A stretch of 64,000 nt of DNA. It comes from Begonia masoniana (lineage: Eukaryota > Streptophyta > Magnoliopsida > Cucurbitales > Begoniaceae). The stretch lies in assembly GCA_022432975.1 (NCBI GenBank), contig CM039515.1, forward strand, positions 20,525,554 to 20,589,553. The letters are read 5' to 3'. The notes below the pieces were generated by a model. That model made no database searches and was not told the origin of the DNA. It was given only the letters and a program-made list of their open reading frames with translations. Shown piece after piece: positions 45,898 through 56,665 of the stretch (its first letter is position 1; every line of letters begins with the position of its first letter). A program made the position numbers and the translations under genes.

Positions 45898-46265
45898 GGA
45901 CCATCACCGGTTTAAGCTTAAATCTGATGGCACGAAGGTCCGGTCTTACTATTCCATGATTTAGATCATTTAGTGTAGGAATGGCAAAATCTTGAATGGG
46001 CCTGTCTCTATCATCAACAATTCTTTCAGCATTGTCCCTTTCTCTTTCTACGTTCGCCATATTTTCTCCCTCAATAAACTGTTGCTGTTGTTGTCTTCTT
46101 TTTTGTTTAAATGTTCTCTCAATTTTGGGATCTATGGGTACAAGATCCTGTGCTCTTCTTTGTCCGGCATAAATCAAGAATACATGAAAATAGAGAAACA
46201 AATAAAATAAAATAACGTAAAATAAAATAAAATAATTATAGCAAAATAATCGCAACTAAGCAATA
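45898..46265 (-). pseudogene. Athila-like gag N-terminus and leader
   Basis: The minus strand from about 46170 encodes GQRRAQDLVPIDPKIERTFK, RPIQDFAIPTLNDLNHGIVR and LRAIRFKLKPVMV, the start of Athila gag, cut by the Copia solo LTR at 45897. The hydrophobic residues upstream (about 46255-46175) are leader sequence read through rather than a membrane segment. The true start Met may be the one in GENMANVER or one lost upstream. Confidence 0.8.
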
Positions 46266-46283
46266 TCCCCGGCAACGGCGCCA
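46266..46283 (-). other. Primer binding site, tRNA-Asp (Athila-like)
   Basis: The minus strand reads TGGCGCCGTTGCCGGGGA, 18 bases complementary to the 3' end of plant tRNA-Asp, a few bases inside the 5' LTR. This primer choice is typical of Athila/Tat-type elements. Confidence 0.93.
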
Positions 46284-46288
46284 AAAAC

Positions 46289-47859
46289 TTAATAGTGGAT
46301 TTTACACTTTTACGCAAGTGCACGTATCGCTTCAAGTAGTAAAAATATTGATCCCACGAGGATATTCTTAATTGAATTAATTGCTATAAAAATCTTATAA
46401 AAATATTAAAATGATAAATGAAAATAATTAGAAATAACATCCGAATGACGATACAACATAAGAAAACAGAATAAACGAGATAAAATCAATAAATGGAAGC
46501 CTTGGTCAGGGTCGATTTCTTCGTTACGATAGTTTTACTACTGATGCTCTGGTAATGCTCTGCAGCATTGTCTATGAACAGCCAGAATCAAATATTTATA
46601 GGTTTCGTTCGAATTGCCTATTTAAATTCAATTTAGAATTTCTCTCGACTTTGAAAGAAGGTAACTAACATTGAATTTCCTAATTGCCCTATTCTTATTG
46701 TCAATCGAATCAATGCTAACTATGTTGTAACAATTTAATCCGATTAATTATTCGTGCATCTTAGAATTTATATTTATCTTTCGATACAATATAAACATGG
46801 ATCATCAACCTATCTATCGATATGATCTGAATTAAGCAAGGAATATCACAAATAATTGTTCAATAAACAATCGCATAAACAAATCAAGATCATAGCAAAA
46901 TTCGTAACGAATACTATCGTCCTAATCAAGTAAAAGAGTTTAGCTACTAGACATCATAAAATAAAACAAAAAACAATCATTTTAATAAAAACATAAACAA
47001 TAAAATAAAGAGAAGAAGAAGATCAAAAAGATGTCGTCGGTCCTCTTCTGCAGATCCCGAGCTCTCTTCCTTCTCTGGTTTTCTTAATGCCTCTTCCTTC
47101 TCTGGTTTTCTTTTTCTTAAGTATTCTTTCTGTTCTGATTCTCTCTCCAATCCCTGGAATCATGCATATTTTGATTCTCTCTCCAATCCCTGAAATCATG
47201 CATTCTCTTTCTTCCTTTTTGGGATTTGGTTTTTCTTTTTTTTTTTTAAATTGTAATTCCAGCTTCTGCCACTTCTCCCAGTCGTCCACTACTCTCTATC
47301 GTCCATTTCTCCCAGTCGTCCACTCTCTTTATCGTCCACTTCTGCTCTGTCATCCACTTCTACTCTGTCGTCCATTCTCTCTATCGTCCACTTCTCCCAG
47401 TCATCCACTCTCTCTATTGTCCACTTCTGCTAGTCGTCCATTCTGTCAGTTGTCCATTCTGCTCTTTCCTCAATAAAATTTGAATTTTATTCTCCTCTTA
47501 TTCCATGAATTGTGGCATCCAGTAAGGGTAAAAATCAATTTTCTCAAAATCGATTTTCTTTCCTATGATTTACTCATTTTAACTCCTTGATTTAAACTTA
47601 AATTTCAGAATTTATCTTTTTGTCTTTCCCGCTTTAATCTCTGTATTAATAAAAATATATTGAATGAAAATAATCTACTCATTCTAAAAAAATATGCATA
47701 AAATATATCAATTTCACCCAAATTATTAATACTGCATGACGTTTGCAGAATCACCGCGAAATTAGCATTAAAACTCACAATTTCATAATAATTCTACTCA
47801 AATCATTCGAGTTTCATCATGCACATTAGTATCAAATAACTTTAAAATAAGAGTTATCA
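46289..47859 (-). repeat. 5' LTR of the Athila-like element
   Basis: Plus-strand start is TTAATAGTGG (the terminal TG has mutated or shifted) and the end is GAGTTATCA, 1571 bp. Counterpart of 24608-26183, including the TCGTCCA array (about 47275-47465). Many scattered differences from the 3' LTR are visible. Confidence 0.88.
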
Positions 47860-48653
47860 CTATGTTATAGGTTTAGTTGTTGGTTATTGTTATGTCATAA
47901 TGTTGAATATTGAACCTTTAGTAGTAGCTTAGGTAAATTGTGATGTCATGACATTGAGGATATGATTTGCTTAGACTCTTACGTTATATGCATTTTTCAT
48001 GTATCATGCATCATGTTTTATGAAAGCATAGAAAATGGTTTATGCATACGTTTTCATGCAATAAAGATATAATTCTAATAAAACAAGCTTTGGCGATACG
48101 GCACCAATGGAGCTTTGGTGGGTTTGATGGCCCCCAATGGAGCTTTGGTAGACTTGGTCTGCAATGATTTTTAGCTTTGATGACATGTCCCAATGTTAAG
48201 AAAGAAAAGAGAAAAAAAAATTGAAAATGTATTGGTTTACAAAAACTACATAATCATGATCATTCATCATACATCACTTACTGAGTATTTGGCTCATTAG
48301 TTGAACTTCGTGATGTAGGAGACAAGTTTGTTGGTGAGAGCTATGAGACTTGACTAGATAGAGGAGGCAGTTGACGGAATGTGTCCATGGCAGGTACTTG
48401 TGGCTGTAAGAGCGATTTTGACCAGTGGACAACTATGATAAGTATTTCGGTACGAAATGTATTTATACATATATATGTAAAAACTAGGTTTTGTAATTAA
48501 AAAGGAGTCGATGTTTTTTTAAACAATGAAATGTTTTATTCCTATCGAGTTTCGATAGAAATATGTTTTCAAAAGAAGGGTCTATTACTTCGTTAAGTTT
48601 TCCACTACGTATTGAAAAAAAAAAGTTTTTTTTTTCGTTTACGGGTCATGACA
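47860..48653 (+). repeat. LTR E, right part
   Basis: Continues the LTR interrupted at 24607. Holds a GCATCATGTTTTATGAAAGC block, a duplicated CCAATGGAGCTTTGGT (about 48105-48150), ACTTACTGAGTATTTGGCTC, CGTGATGTAGGAGACA (about 48309-48324) and the end CGGGTCATGACA. The same order of blocks occurs in families A, B, C and D. Confidence 0.8.
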
Positions 48654-48657
48654 ATTA

Positions 48658-48669
48658 TGGTATCAGAGC
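48658..48669 (+). other. Primer binding site, initiator tRNA-Met (E)
   Basis: TGGTATCAGAGC five bases after LTR E, followed by CACCGGG. A GTAAGT follows at 48741-48746, 83 bases after the PBS start, the same spacing as in the C element. Confidence 0.92.
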
Positions 48670-48900
48670 CACCGGGTTAAAAATTGTTTTTGAAGACTAC
48701 CTAGCAACACAAGTCGCTACATGGAGATGCTTCATTAACTGTAAGTATACTTACGAAAAAAAAAATTGTTATTATGTCCATTACTTATGTTTATAATTTA
48801 TTAAAGATTAACACACTATAGTGAGGGAACAAAGAAAAGGATTGGATGATAGGGATGATGCTATTAGGTGACTGTCAGATCATGTAGATCGTCAGTTTCA
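48670..48900 (+). pseudogene. Leader and first codons of gag of element E
   Basis: After the leader, the plus strand from 48823 reads VREQRKGLDDRDDAI, then a stop, then SDHVDRQFQTLI, resembling the start of the C element gag ([17 protein letters not shown]). Like that gag it begins at GTG rather than ATG. Within about 30 bases the sense switches to a minus-strand gag, so E is truncated here. Confidence 0.65.
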
Positions 48901-49283
48901 GACACTGATCCGGTTTGACGCAGTTGAACAAATTCCACCAGCTTATTAGTCCAGATGATGCGGTTGAAATATTTGACATAGAATATTTCTTTGAATTGCT
49001 TTCACGACATTTTCTTCACATTGTTCGTGGTCTTTACAGTGTTCCACCAATATCTCGAATCCTTGGCTAACATGAACACGACACAAGTGATCTTTTCTCC
49101 TTCATCAATTTTAGCATATTCAAACATGTCCTCCAAGGTTCGGATCCACTCCTCAGCATAAGTTGGATCTGTAGCTTGTCCATCAAAATTTGGCGGTCGA
49201 AGTCGACGAAACCTTTCACAACTTAGGCGTGGCCCCACAGACGTAGGCTGATTGCTGAAATGCGTTACCAATCTTTTGTCTCA
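48885..49283 (-). pseudogene. Gypsy gag N-terminal half, probably G1
   Basis: The minus strand encodes RLVTHFSNQPTSVGPRLSCE, RFRRLRPPNFDGQATDPTYA, EEWIRTLEDMFEYAKIDEGE, YWWNTVKTTNNVKKMS, a stop, KQFKEIFYVKYFN and LVEFVQLRQTGSVSE. This is the first half of chromovirus gag. It ends just before the region at which the G1 gag at 12020 begins, and on the same strand. I infer that both are halves of G1 gag, separated by the insertion of E and its contents. Confidence 0.65.
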
Positions 49284-49387
49284 TTAATTTATGCAGTTTA
49301 AATATTGTCTAATATCACATTAATTATCGATGTCACACGAAGTGTTACAACCCTTTGTAATACTAAGTTGCTAACCTAAATTTTTCA
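49284..49387 (+). repeat. End of a Copia 5' LTR (start not resolved)
   Basis: Ends CTAAATTTTTCA at 49387, two bases before a PBS. The left edge is not clear: gag sense of the previous element runs to about 49283. A candidate start is the TG at about 49330 (TGTCACACGAAGTG). This would be very short for a Copia LTR, so it is probably truncated. Confidence 0.5.
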
Positions 49388-49389
49388 AT

Positions 49390-49401
49390 TGGTATCAGAG
49401 C
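49390..49401 (+). other. Primer binding site, initiator tRNA-Met (Copia)
   Basis: TGGTATCAGAGC, two bases after the Copia LTR end TTTTTCA. Confidence 0.92.
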
Positions 49402-49457
49402 AGATCGTCTCTGTTTTTTAGGCAAGATCCGTGAAACTTGACCTTGGTTTTACTGCG

Positions 49458-49804
49458 ATGGAATCTATGAAGGAAGGAGGTTCAACAATGCGTCCACCTT
49501 TGCTAAATGGAAACAACTATGCTTATTGGAAGGCTAGAATGAAAACGTTTATTAAGGTTGTTGATGAAAAAGCCTGAAAATCTATCTAACAGGTTGGAAT
49601 CCTCCAATGACTACAAGTGAAGAAGGCGTATCTCTCAAACCTGAAGAAAGTTGGTCTGTTGCTGAAGATGTTTTAGCAAATAGTAACTCAAAGGCTCTTC
49701 ATGCTATTTTCAATGGTGTTGATCCAACTCAATTAAGACTTATTTGAACATGTGAGTCAGCTAAAAAGACATGGGACATTCTTCAGACTAGTTATAAAGG
49801 GACG
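49458..49804 (+). pseudogene. Copia gag N-terminus
   Basis: Begins with ATG at 49458 (MESMKEGGSTMRPPLLNGNN) and continues YAYWKARMKTFIKVVDEKA, a TGA in place of the usual Trp, a frameshift, then KIYLTGWNPPM, ALHAIFNGVDPTQLRLI, another TGA, and CESAKKTWDILQTSYKG. The matrix-like and UBN2-type gag pattern of Copia is clear. The frame is cut by the Gypsy insertion and resumes at 58859. Confidence 0.88.
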
Positions 49805-51991
49805 TGTAACGCCCCGAGTTAGCTAAACCCGGTTGGTCACACAATGCCCATACATGACTAAAAATTTCAACCGTATTTATTTTTTTTTTAAAAAAAACTT
49901 GCAGCGGAAATCATTTAAGCAAAAATAGAATTAGGCAAAGCCATAAAAACAATGTTAACATAATCCTTGGAAATATTGAGAAGTAATCGGCCAATAGGAA
50001 ATAGAAGTTTAAATTGAAATACTTGAGGTGTCACAAAGGTCAAACGGATCTGCCGATTAATAAAGTCAACGGAAGAAGCAGAAACAGAAAATAGAAGGCT
50101 TCTGTCGATGACGTCAGCCAAATGAAAAACAAAGGACATCTCTCGGTAGACTGTATCTACCGGTGACTAAACAACAAAATACACTCTACATCTTCCGATG
50201 ACGTCAGCCAAGTGATTTCCTTCATCCGATAGACTTTGTTCTACATCCACCGGTGACTGAACGACAAAATACACTCTACATCTTCCGATGACGTCAGCAC
50301 ACATCTGCCGATGAGTTTACTGAGACATCATCTGATAGACTTAAACCTACACCTTCCGATTGTGTAGACTGCATACGCCGATCACTAAACAACAAACTCT
50401 CTACTTATATCTTCCGATAGGCACATAACTATAACCCAACATTTACCGATAGACTTCATCTACCGATAGTGAACAAAACAACATTTTTCGATAAAACAAG
50501 CTACATATACCGATCGCTAAACGACATATTTCGTTCTATATCATCCGATGGCTTCCACTGAAGGCATCTTCCGATAGACAACAGAACAACAACCCAACCT
50601 CTGCCGATAGACTTCATCTATCGATAGAGAACAGAACCACATCTCATCTACTCCTTGGTATACAAACACGACTCTAACTACAGAAGAGAATTTACTCACT
50701 TCACTGAGACCATTCAAAAACATTTCAAACCATTTCAATACTAAAATCCAGTGAGTGCCAACATTAAATCCCAACAGAATACTATTAACAGGAAAATCTC
50801 GAAATTGTATTCAAAACATTGAAATCACTACTGTCATGAAAACTCAATATACTTCAATTGAAACACTATCAACTAAACTTTCACACCAACAGACATCAGT
50901 TAATCCGCCTCATCAGTATACCAGTTCGAGACAGAGAAGTACTCCTCCAACCCCATCTAGTCGTCAGTAAACTCAGGGAATTCACCTGCAGTATCCTCAA
51001 CACCTACATCACAAAACTCATCTATTAGCCTAATGCTAAGTAAGCAAAGCAATAATGAAATGATATGCTGAAACTTAAATCCTGAATATGCAGTTTCTAC
51101 TTTCTCATCTCAGTTACACATCGTTTGTTTACTGATCAGATCCCTTGATTCCCTTGGGAGTGGGATCAATTCTCCCAATGTCATACATCCTCTTCATCAG
51201 TTAAGGGGTGGATGAAGTCCCTTAATAGCTATTCTGATCCCTCAGTTCCCTTGGGAGTGGGATCAGTTCTCCCAATGTCATAAATCCTCTTCATCAGTTA
51301 AGGGGTGGATTAGTTCCCTTAACCGCCAATGAATTTAAATCTGTACTTGCCTTTCCATAATGATGCATGAAAGTTCATTTTCGTATTCTTTCAAAAACAT
51401 GATGCATAACATACAGAAAATACTCAAACATACAAAAACCTACTGTTTTGTGATGTAGGCCCGAGGGCACATACAATACTTCACTTACCTGGCTTCACCG
51501 AGAGTTCCTGGTGGTAGGATATTCCAAGAGCTGGCTCACCTAAAACATAAGCACAGCATTACTAAACTTCATTCTAAACATTAGGAAATCTAAAGAGCTA
51601 GTTCTAAGGGTTCTGTTCTTCGCCATTCCCGATTCATCGCTAAACCCCAAATCCCATTCCTCACTCTCTGTACTTCCAAAATGCACACATAGCCATCCAC
51701 CAGTTATCTAGACACTAAAAACAGCAAGTAATCGAATCAAAACTCACCTTGGTTGGACGGGAATAGTCTAGGGGGAATCCGTCGAGCTGAGAGGGAGAAA
51801 GAAATGAAACAGTGGCGGCTACTCACACTGGACTCTTCCTTAAATACGTTATCCACTATGTAAAAATTCTAATTACCATCATGCCCTCGCCTGCACATTT
51901 ATTAACCTAATCAATAACTCCCCTAACCCTTCTATAAAAGTACATAATAAATAATAAATTAAATTTTGGTTCAATGGAACCGGGTGCTACA
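49805..51991 (-). repeat. 3' LTR of the A-family element
   Basis: Plus-strand ends are TGTAACGCCCCGAGTTAGCT and CCGGGTGCTACA, 2187 bp. Contains TGACGTCA boxes (near 50107, 50199 and 50288), CCGAT repeats (50050-50640), the GATGTAGGTG module (minus, near 51003), the duplicated hairpin block (51130-51335) and GTAAGT (minus, 51483-51488). Confidence 0.95.
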
Positions 51992-52012
51992 ATCTACCAT
52001 CCTTAAAAGAAT
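51992..52012 (-). other. Polypurine tract of the A element
   Basis: The minus strand reads TTAAGGATGGTAGAT directly before the LTR start TGTAGCACCC. It is purine-rich and adjacent to the 3' LTR. Confidence 0.75.
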
Positions 52013-55000
52013 TTTGTCCTCAAAATTAAGTACCTGAATAGTTCTGGATATTGGTCCATCATGTCCTGCTGGCGCTCCCAGGTTATCTCCTCAATGTTCT
52101 GGTTATGCCATAAAACTTTTACCAGTGGAACTTCTTTGTTGCGTAATACCTTTACTGCATAATCTAAGATTTTTACTGGTTTCTCCTCATAAGTAAGAGT
52201 AGGAAGAACTTCGATGCTCTGCTGTTCCACCATCTGTGAAGGATCTCTAACACACTTCTTTAGCATGGAAACATGAAACACATTATGAATTCCCTCCAGA
52301 GAGGCTGGTAACTGAAGTTGGTATGCTGACTTCCCAATCCTCTTCACGATTTGGAAAGGTCCAATATATCTGGGGTTCAACTTGCCTCTTTTCCCAAATC
52401 TCACAACTCCTTTGAAAGGTGACACCTTAAGAAAAACTTCAGTACCTACTTCAAATTCCAGTTCTCTTCGTCTTTTGTCTGTATAGCTTTTCTGCCGGCT
52501 TTGAGCTGTTAAGATTCTTTGTCGAATAAGGGCAATCTTCTCCACTGTCTGTTGCACAATGTCAGGACCAATCAGTTGTGCTTCTCCAACCTCATCCCAA
52601 TATAATGGAGATCTGCACTTTCGTCCATATAATGCCTCGTAGGGTGCCTTGCCTATTGTTGCTTGAAAATTGTTATTATAAGAGAATTCAACCAATGGTA
52701 AATTCTTACTCCAAGAACCCTGAAATTCCAGTACACATGCACGAAGCATATCCTCCAACGTTTGGATAGTTCTCTCGGATTGTCCATCAGTTTGAGGATG
52801 AAAGGCTGTGCTAAAACTAAGCTGTGTTCCCATAGCCTTGTGCAAACTTTTCCAAAACTTAGATGTAAATCTGGAGTCTCGGTCTGAAACTATGGTGCTT
52901 GGAACTCCATGCAGTCTAACAACTTCGTGCACATACAACTTAGCCAATTGATCCATCGAGTATGTTATCTTCATTGGCAGAAAGTGAGCTGATTTGGTTA
53001 AACGATCAACTATTACCCAAATTGCATCGTGACCTTTTGCTGTTCTAGGTAATCCTATAACAAAATCCATAGTTATTTGTTCCCATTTCCATTCGGGAAC
53101 TGGTAAAGGTTGCAATGTTCCAGCAGGCCTCTGATGTTTAGCCTTGACTTGCTGGCAGACCAGACATGACTCCACGTACTCCGCCACACTTCTCTTCATA
53201 CCTGGCCACCAATAATGTTGCTTGAGATCTCTGTATATTTTCGTACCTCCAGGATGAACAGAAAGTCTGGAGGAATGTGCCTCAGATAGGATTTCTTTTC
53301 TAAGTTCGGTATCAGCCGGAATAAACCATCTATTTCGAAACTTGAGAATTCCATCAGCTGAGCAGTTGAAATCCGACTCGTCAGTAGAATCTAAGCACAA
53401 CTTATACTTATTGCATTTGGTGTCATTCATTTGAACTTCCTTTATTTTCTCCAAAATAGTTGGCCTCAAAGATATGGCCGAAAGCATGGCTGACACACTA
53501 GTCACCGCTTCCAGGTTAAATCTTTGGAATTCTATCTCTAAAGCTATAGGTATTTCTAGAATCAATGCAGAGACTGAAGGAGTCACTCTACTTAAAGCAT
53601 CAGCCACTACATTCGCCTTGCCAGGGTGGTACTTAATCTCGAAATCATAATCTTTGACAAACTCTAGCCACCTACGTTGCCTCATATTCAATTTCTTTTG
53701 CGTAAAAATGTATTTCAGACTTTTATGATCCGAAAATATCTCACAGGTTTGTCCATACAGGTAGTGCCTCCAAATCTTTAATGCAAAAACCACAGCAGCT
53801 AATTCTAAGTCATGTGTAGGGTAATTCTTCTCATGCACTTTTAACTGCCTAGAAGCATAAGCTATAACCTTTCCATCTTGCATCAAAACACAACCAAGTA
53901 CAACTTTGGATGCATCACAATGTATGCTGAACTTACCATTAACAACAGGAAGGGTCAGGATTGGAGCATTGGTTAGTTTCTGCTTCAAGGTCTGGAAACT
54001 GGATTCACATTTATCCGTCCAATTATACTTCACATTTTTCCTTGTTAACATAGTAAGGGGTGTGGCAATCTTTGAAAATCCCTCGATGAATTTTCTATAA
54101 TATCCTGCTTATCCAAGAAAACTCCTAATATCATTAGCATTCTTCGGTTGGGGCCATTCCTTAACTGCTTAAACCTTGGCTGGATCAACAGATATCCCAT
54201 CTCCAGAGATCACATGACCAAGAAAGTGAACTCTGTCCAACCAAAACTCACACTTAGAAAATTTGGCATAAAGTTGGTGCTGGCTCAGCAATCCTAACAC
54301 CAAGTTTAGGTGTCTTGCATGCTCCTCCTTAGTTTTAGAATAGATTAGAATGTCATCTATGAATACAATGACAAACTTGTCAAAATACTCGTGAAACACC
54401 CTATTCATAAGATCCATGAAAGCTGCTGGCGCATTTGTCAAACCAAAAGACATAACCAAAAACTCATAATGTCCATACCTTGTGCGAAATGCAGTCTTTG
54501 GGATATCTTCAGATTTAACCTTCAACTGGTAATAACTGGACCTAAGGTCAATTTTAGAGAAGACTCTTGCACCCTTAAGCTGATCAAATAAATCATCAAT
54601 CCTCGGCAGTGGATACTTGTTCTTGACAGTTAGCTTATTCAATTCTCTATAGTCTATGCACATACGCATTGATCCATCTTTCTTTTTGACAAAAAGGACA
54701 GGTGCACCCCATGGTGAAAAGCTAGGGCGTATGAACCCCTTCTCCAACAAATCCTCTAATTGTTTCTTCAATTCTTTAAGTTCTGTTGGTACTAGTCTAT
54801 ATGGATTTTTAGACACAGGTTCGGCGCCGGGGTAAACATCTACCACAAACTCAATTTCCCTATCTGGTGGCAAGCCAGAAAGGTCATCTAGAAATACTTC
54901 TGGAAAGTCTTGGACAACTAAAACATTTTTGGGACTTGATTTTTCTACTAGCTGCGTGTCTAAGACATTGGCCAAAAAGCACAAATACTCTCTGCATGGG

Positions 55001-55070
55001 GAGGGTCTACAATAGACAGAAGTCATCACAGTCATTTCCTTACTCTTCTTCAGAGCCTGGAAGGTATGGT
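52003..55070 (-). pseudogene. Pol of the A element: RT, RNase H, integrase, chromodomain
   Basis: The minus strand reads RT from about 55035: [32 protein letters not shown], and an intact active site [13 protein letters not shown] (about 54370-54330). Two in-frame TAA stops lie between 54168 and 54052, one after DPAKV and one inside the SFLG-AGYY block. From 54051 come RNase H ([34 protein letters not shown]), the integrase zinc module ([11 protein letters not shown] to CLVCQQ), core motifs [17 protein letters not shown] and [11 protein letters not shown], then a chromodomain with [18 protein letters not shown]. Catalytic residues look intact, so inactivation is recent. Confidence 0.94.
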
Positions 55071-56546
55071 TTAAACCACTAGGGGGTAAAAACTAACAAT
55101 TCCAGTCCTACAATCTATTGTGGCGTAATGCTTAAACAACCAATCCATTCCTAAGATCACATCAAATCCCGTTATGTCCATAACAATGAGATCAGCAGGC
55201 AAATTCATGTTCCCTACTAACACCACACTATCAGGCATCATTTGATTGGAGTGCATGTGCTCACCAGAAGGTAATGCTACGTTAAACACATGCTCAGAAG
55301 GAGTAAACCTTATATCTAACTTATTCGCAAATGCAGAGGCTATAAAAGAATGAGTTGCACCCGAATCTATCAAAGTAAAAGCAGGTATAGAGTTAACCAA
55401 TATAGTACCTGACACTACAGCAGGCTGGTCCTCATCACCAGACTCCATCATGGAGAATATTCTTGGCTTAATCCTGGCAGGGCCACCTTTCAAAGCTGGG
55501 CAATCTCTATTGGTATGGCCAACCTTGTTGCAATGGAAACATCGAACGACCCGGGGCTTTGGGCAATCCTTGTACAAGTGTCCAACCTCTTCGCAGTTGA
55601 AGCACTTACCCGATCCAAATCTACACTCGCCCGGGTGATTCTTCGAACACTTTGGGCACTGAGGGAATGTCTTGGTGTCTGGTACCTTCTTTCCTATCCC
55701 TTGGCTGTGCTGGCCTTCATTGGACCTCTTCACCCCTCTTTGCGGCGGTGGTTGAACAAACTTTCTCGGGGTTTCCTTTAGTCCAGCACATTTCAATTCA
55801 GCTTCTTCCACCTCCAATGCTGTGGACACAACATCACTGAAGGGCAAACCTTTATAACCCGAAAACTTGACCCCTCTATACATTTTTGGTTTTAGTCCAT
55901 TCATGAATTGAAACACCTTATCTTAATTTCGGTGAACAAGGTGTCCAGCGAACCTGGACAGAGACTCGAATTGTCTAACGTATTCTGCCACAGACCCTGT
56001 CTGCTTCAAGTTCAAAAACTCTACCTTCTTTGCTGCCTGGACTGTGCTATTAAAATATTTCTTATAGAAGGTGTCCTTGAACTGCGACCAAGACATCGCT
56101 GAGACATCGGTGGTGGTCTCGATTGTCTCCCACCAAAGTTGAGCATCACCGGCAAAATGGAACGTGGCCAACGTGACTTTGTCTCCTTCACCAACACTGG
56201 CACACCTGAACATACTCTCAATTTTCCTAAGCCACTCCTCAGCGACAATCGGATTGGATGACTTTCCATCAAATGTGGGTGGCTGAAGTCTTCGGAATCG
56301 GTCTCCTAAATGCTCATTGCTAGAACCTGAGTTAGCACTCTCCTGTACCTCTCGGTTCAGCAACACTCCCAACTGATCGGACTGCTGACGAACTAAGTCT
56401 GTTTGTTGACGTACCAAGTCTGTTAGTTGTCTAATAACACTAGGTTCCTCCTCACTCCTCAAGTTTGGCATTTCCCTAGGTATCCTAGGTCTTCCTGGGC
56501 GTCTGGCCATTAAACTGACTTCCTGTACAAGGTTAACTATGTTCAT
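55071..56546 (-). pseudogene. Gag and protease of the A element
   Basis: Starts with ATG at 56546 or the ATG at 56510 (MARRPGRPRIPREMPNLRSE). Gag capsid block is FRRLQPPTFDGKS then EEWLRKIESMF and WWETIETTTDV. One TAA stop falls at 55920-55922 after HLVHRN. After it come FMNGLKPKMYRG, two CCHC knuckles (CFNCEEVGHLYKDC and CFHCNKVGHTNRDC), and protease IDSGATHSFIAS with FDVILGMDWLFKHYATIDC. A one-base frameshift near 55080 separates protease from RT. The double knuckle differs from the single one in G1 and the C element. Confidence 0.93.
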
Positions 56547-56649
56547 AAATATCTAATTACTGAGGCTAACATAAACACTTACAATTGTTGGAGTACTTCC
56601 ATGCGACGATTGGCACTGATGACTAATCTTTTGAATGATTTAACTGAAT

Positions 56650-56662
56650 GTCTCTGATACCA
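56650..56662 (-). other. Primer binding site, initiator tRNA-Met (A)
   Basis: The minus strand reads TGGTATCAGAGAC, three bases inside the 5' LTR (one mismatch to the usual TGGTATCAGAGC). GTAAGT follows at 56577-56582 (minus), 80 bases from the PBS start, and a pyrimidine stretch ending TTGTACAG lies just before the gag ATG. Confidence 0.88.
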
Positions 56663-56665
56663 CAC

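Larger units (their letters stand above)
24608..47859 (-). mobile_element. Athila-like Gypsy retrotransposon with five nested solo LTRs (TSD CTATG)
   Basis: LTRs at 24608-26183 (3') and 46289-47859 (5'), a tRNA-Asp primer site, gag, protease, RT, RNase H, integrase without chromodomain, and an extra ORF between pol and the 3' LTR, all on the minus strand. CTATG flanks it at 24603-24607 and 47860-47864. Nested solo LTRs add about 12 kb (27730-30233, 31492-33966, 35039-37176, 37194-39448, 43314-45897), so the original element was about 11 kb. Many stops and frameshifts; inactive. Confidence 0.93.

Noticed and set aside
50541..50774. 77-codon frame found identically at 57403-57636
   Set aside because: Both lie in the two LTRs of the A element; identity reflects LTR duplication, not a conserved gene.
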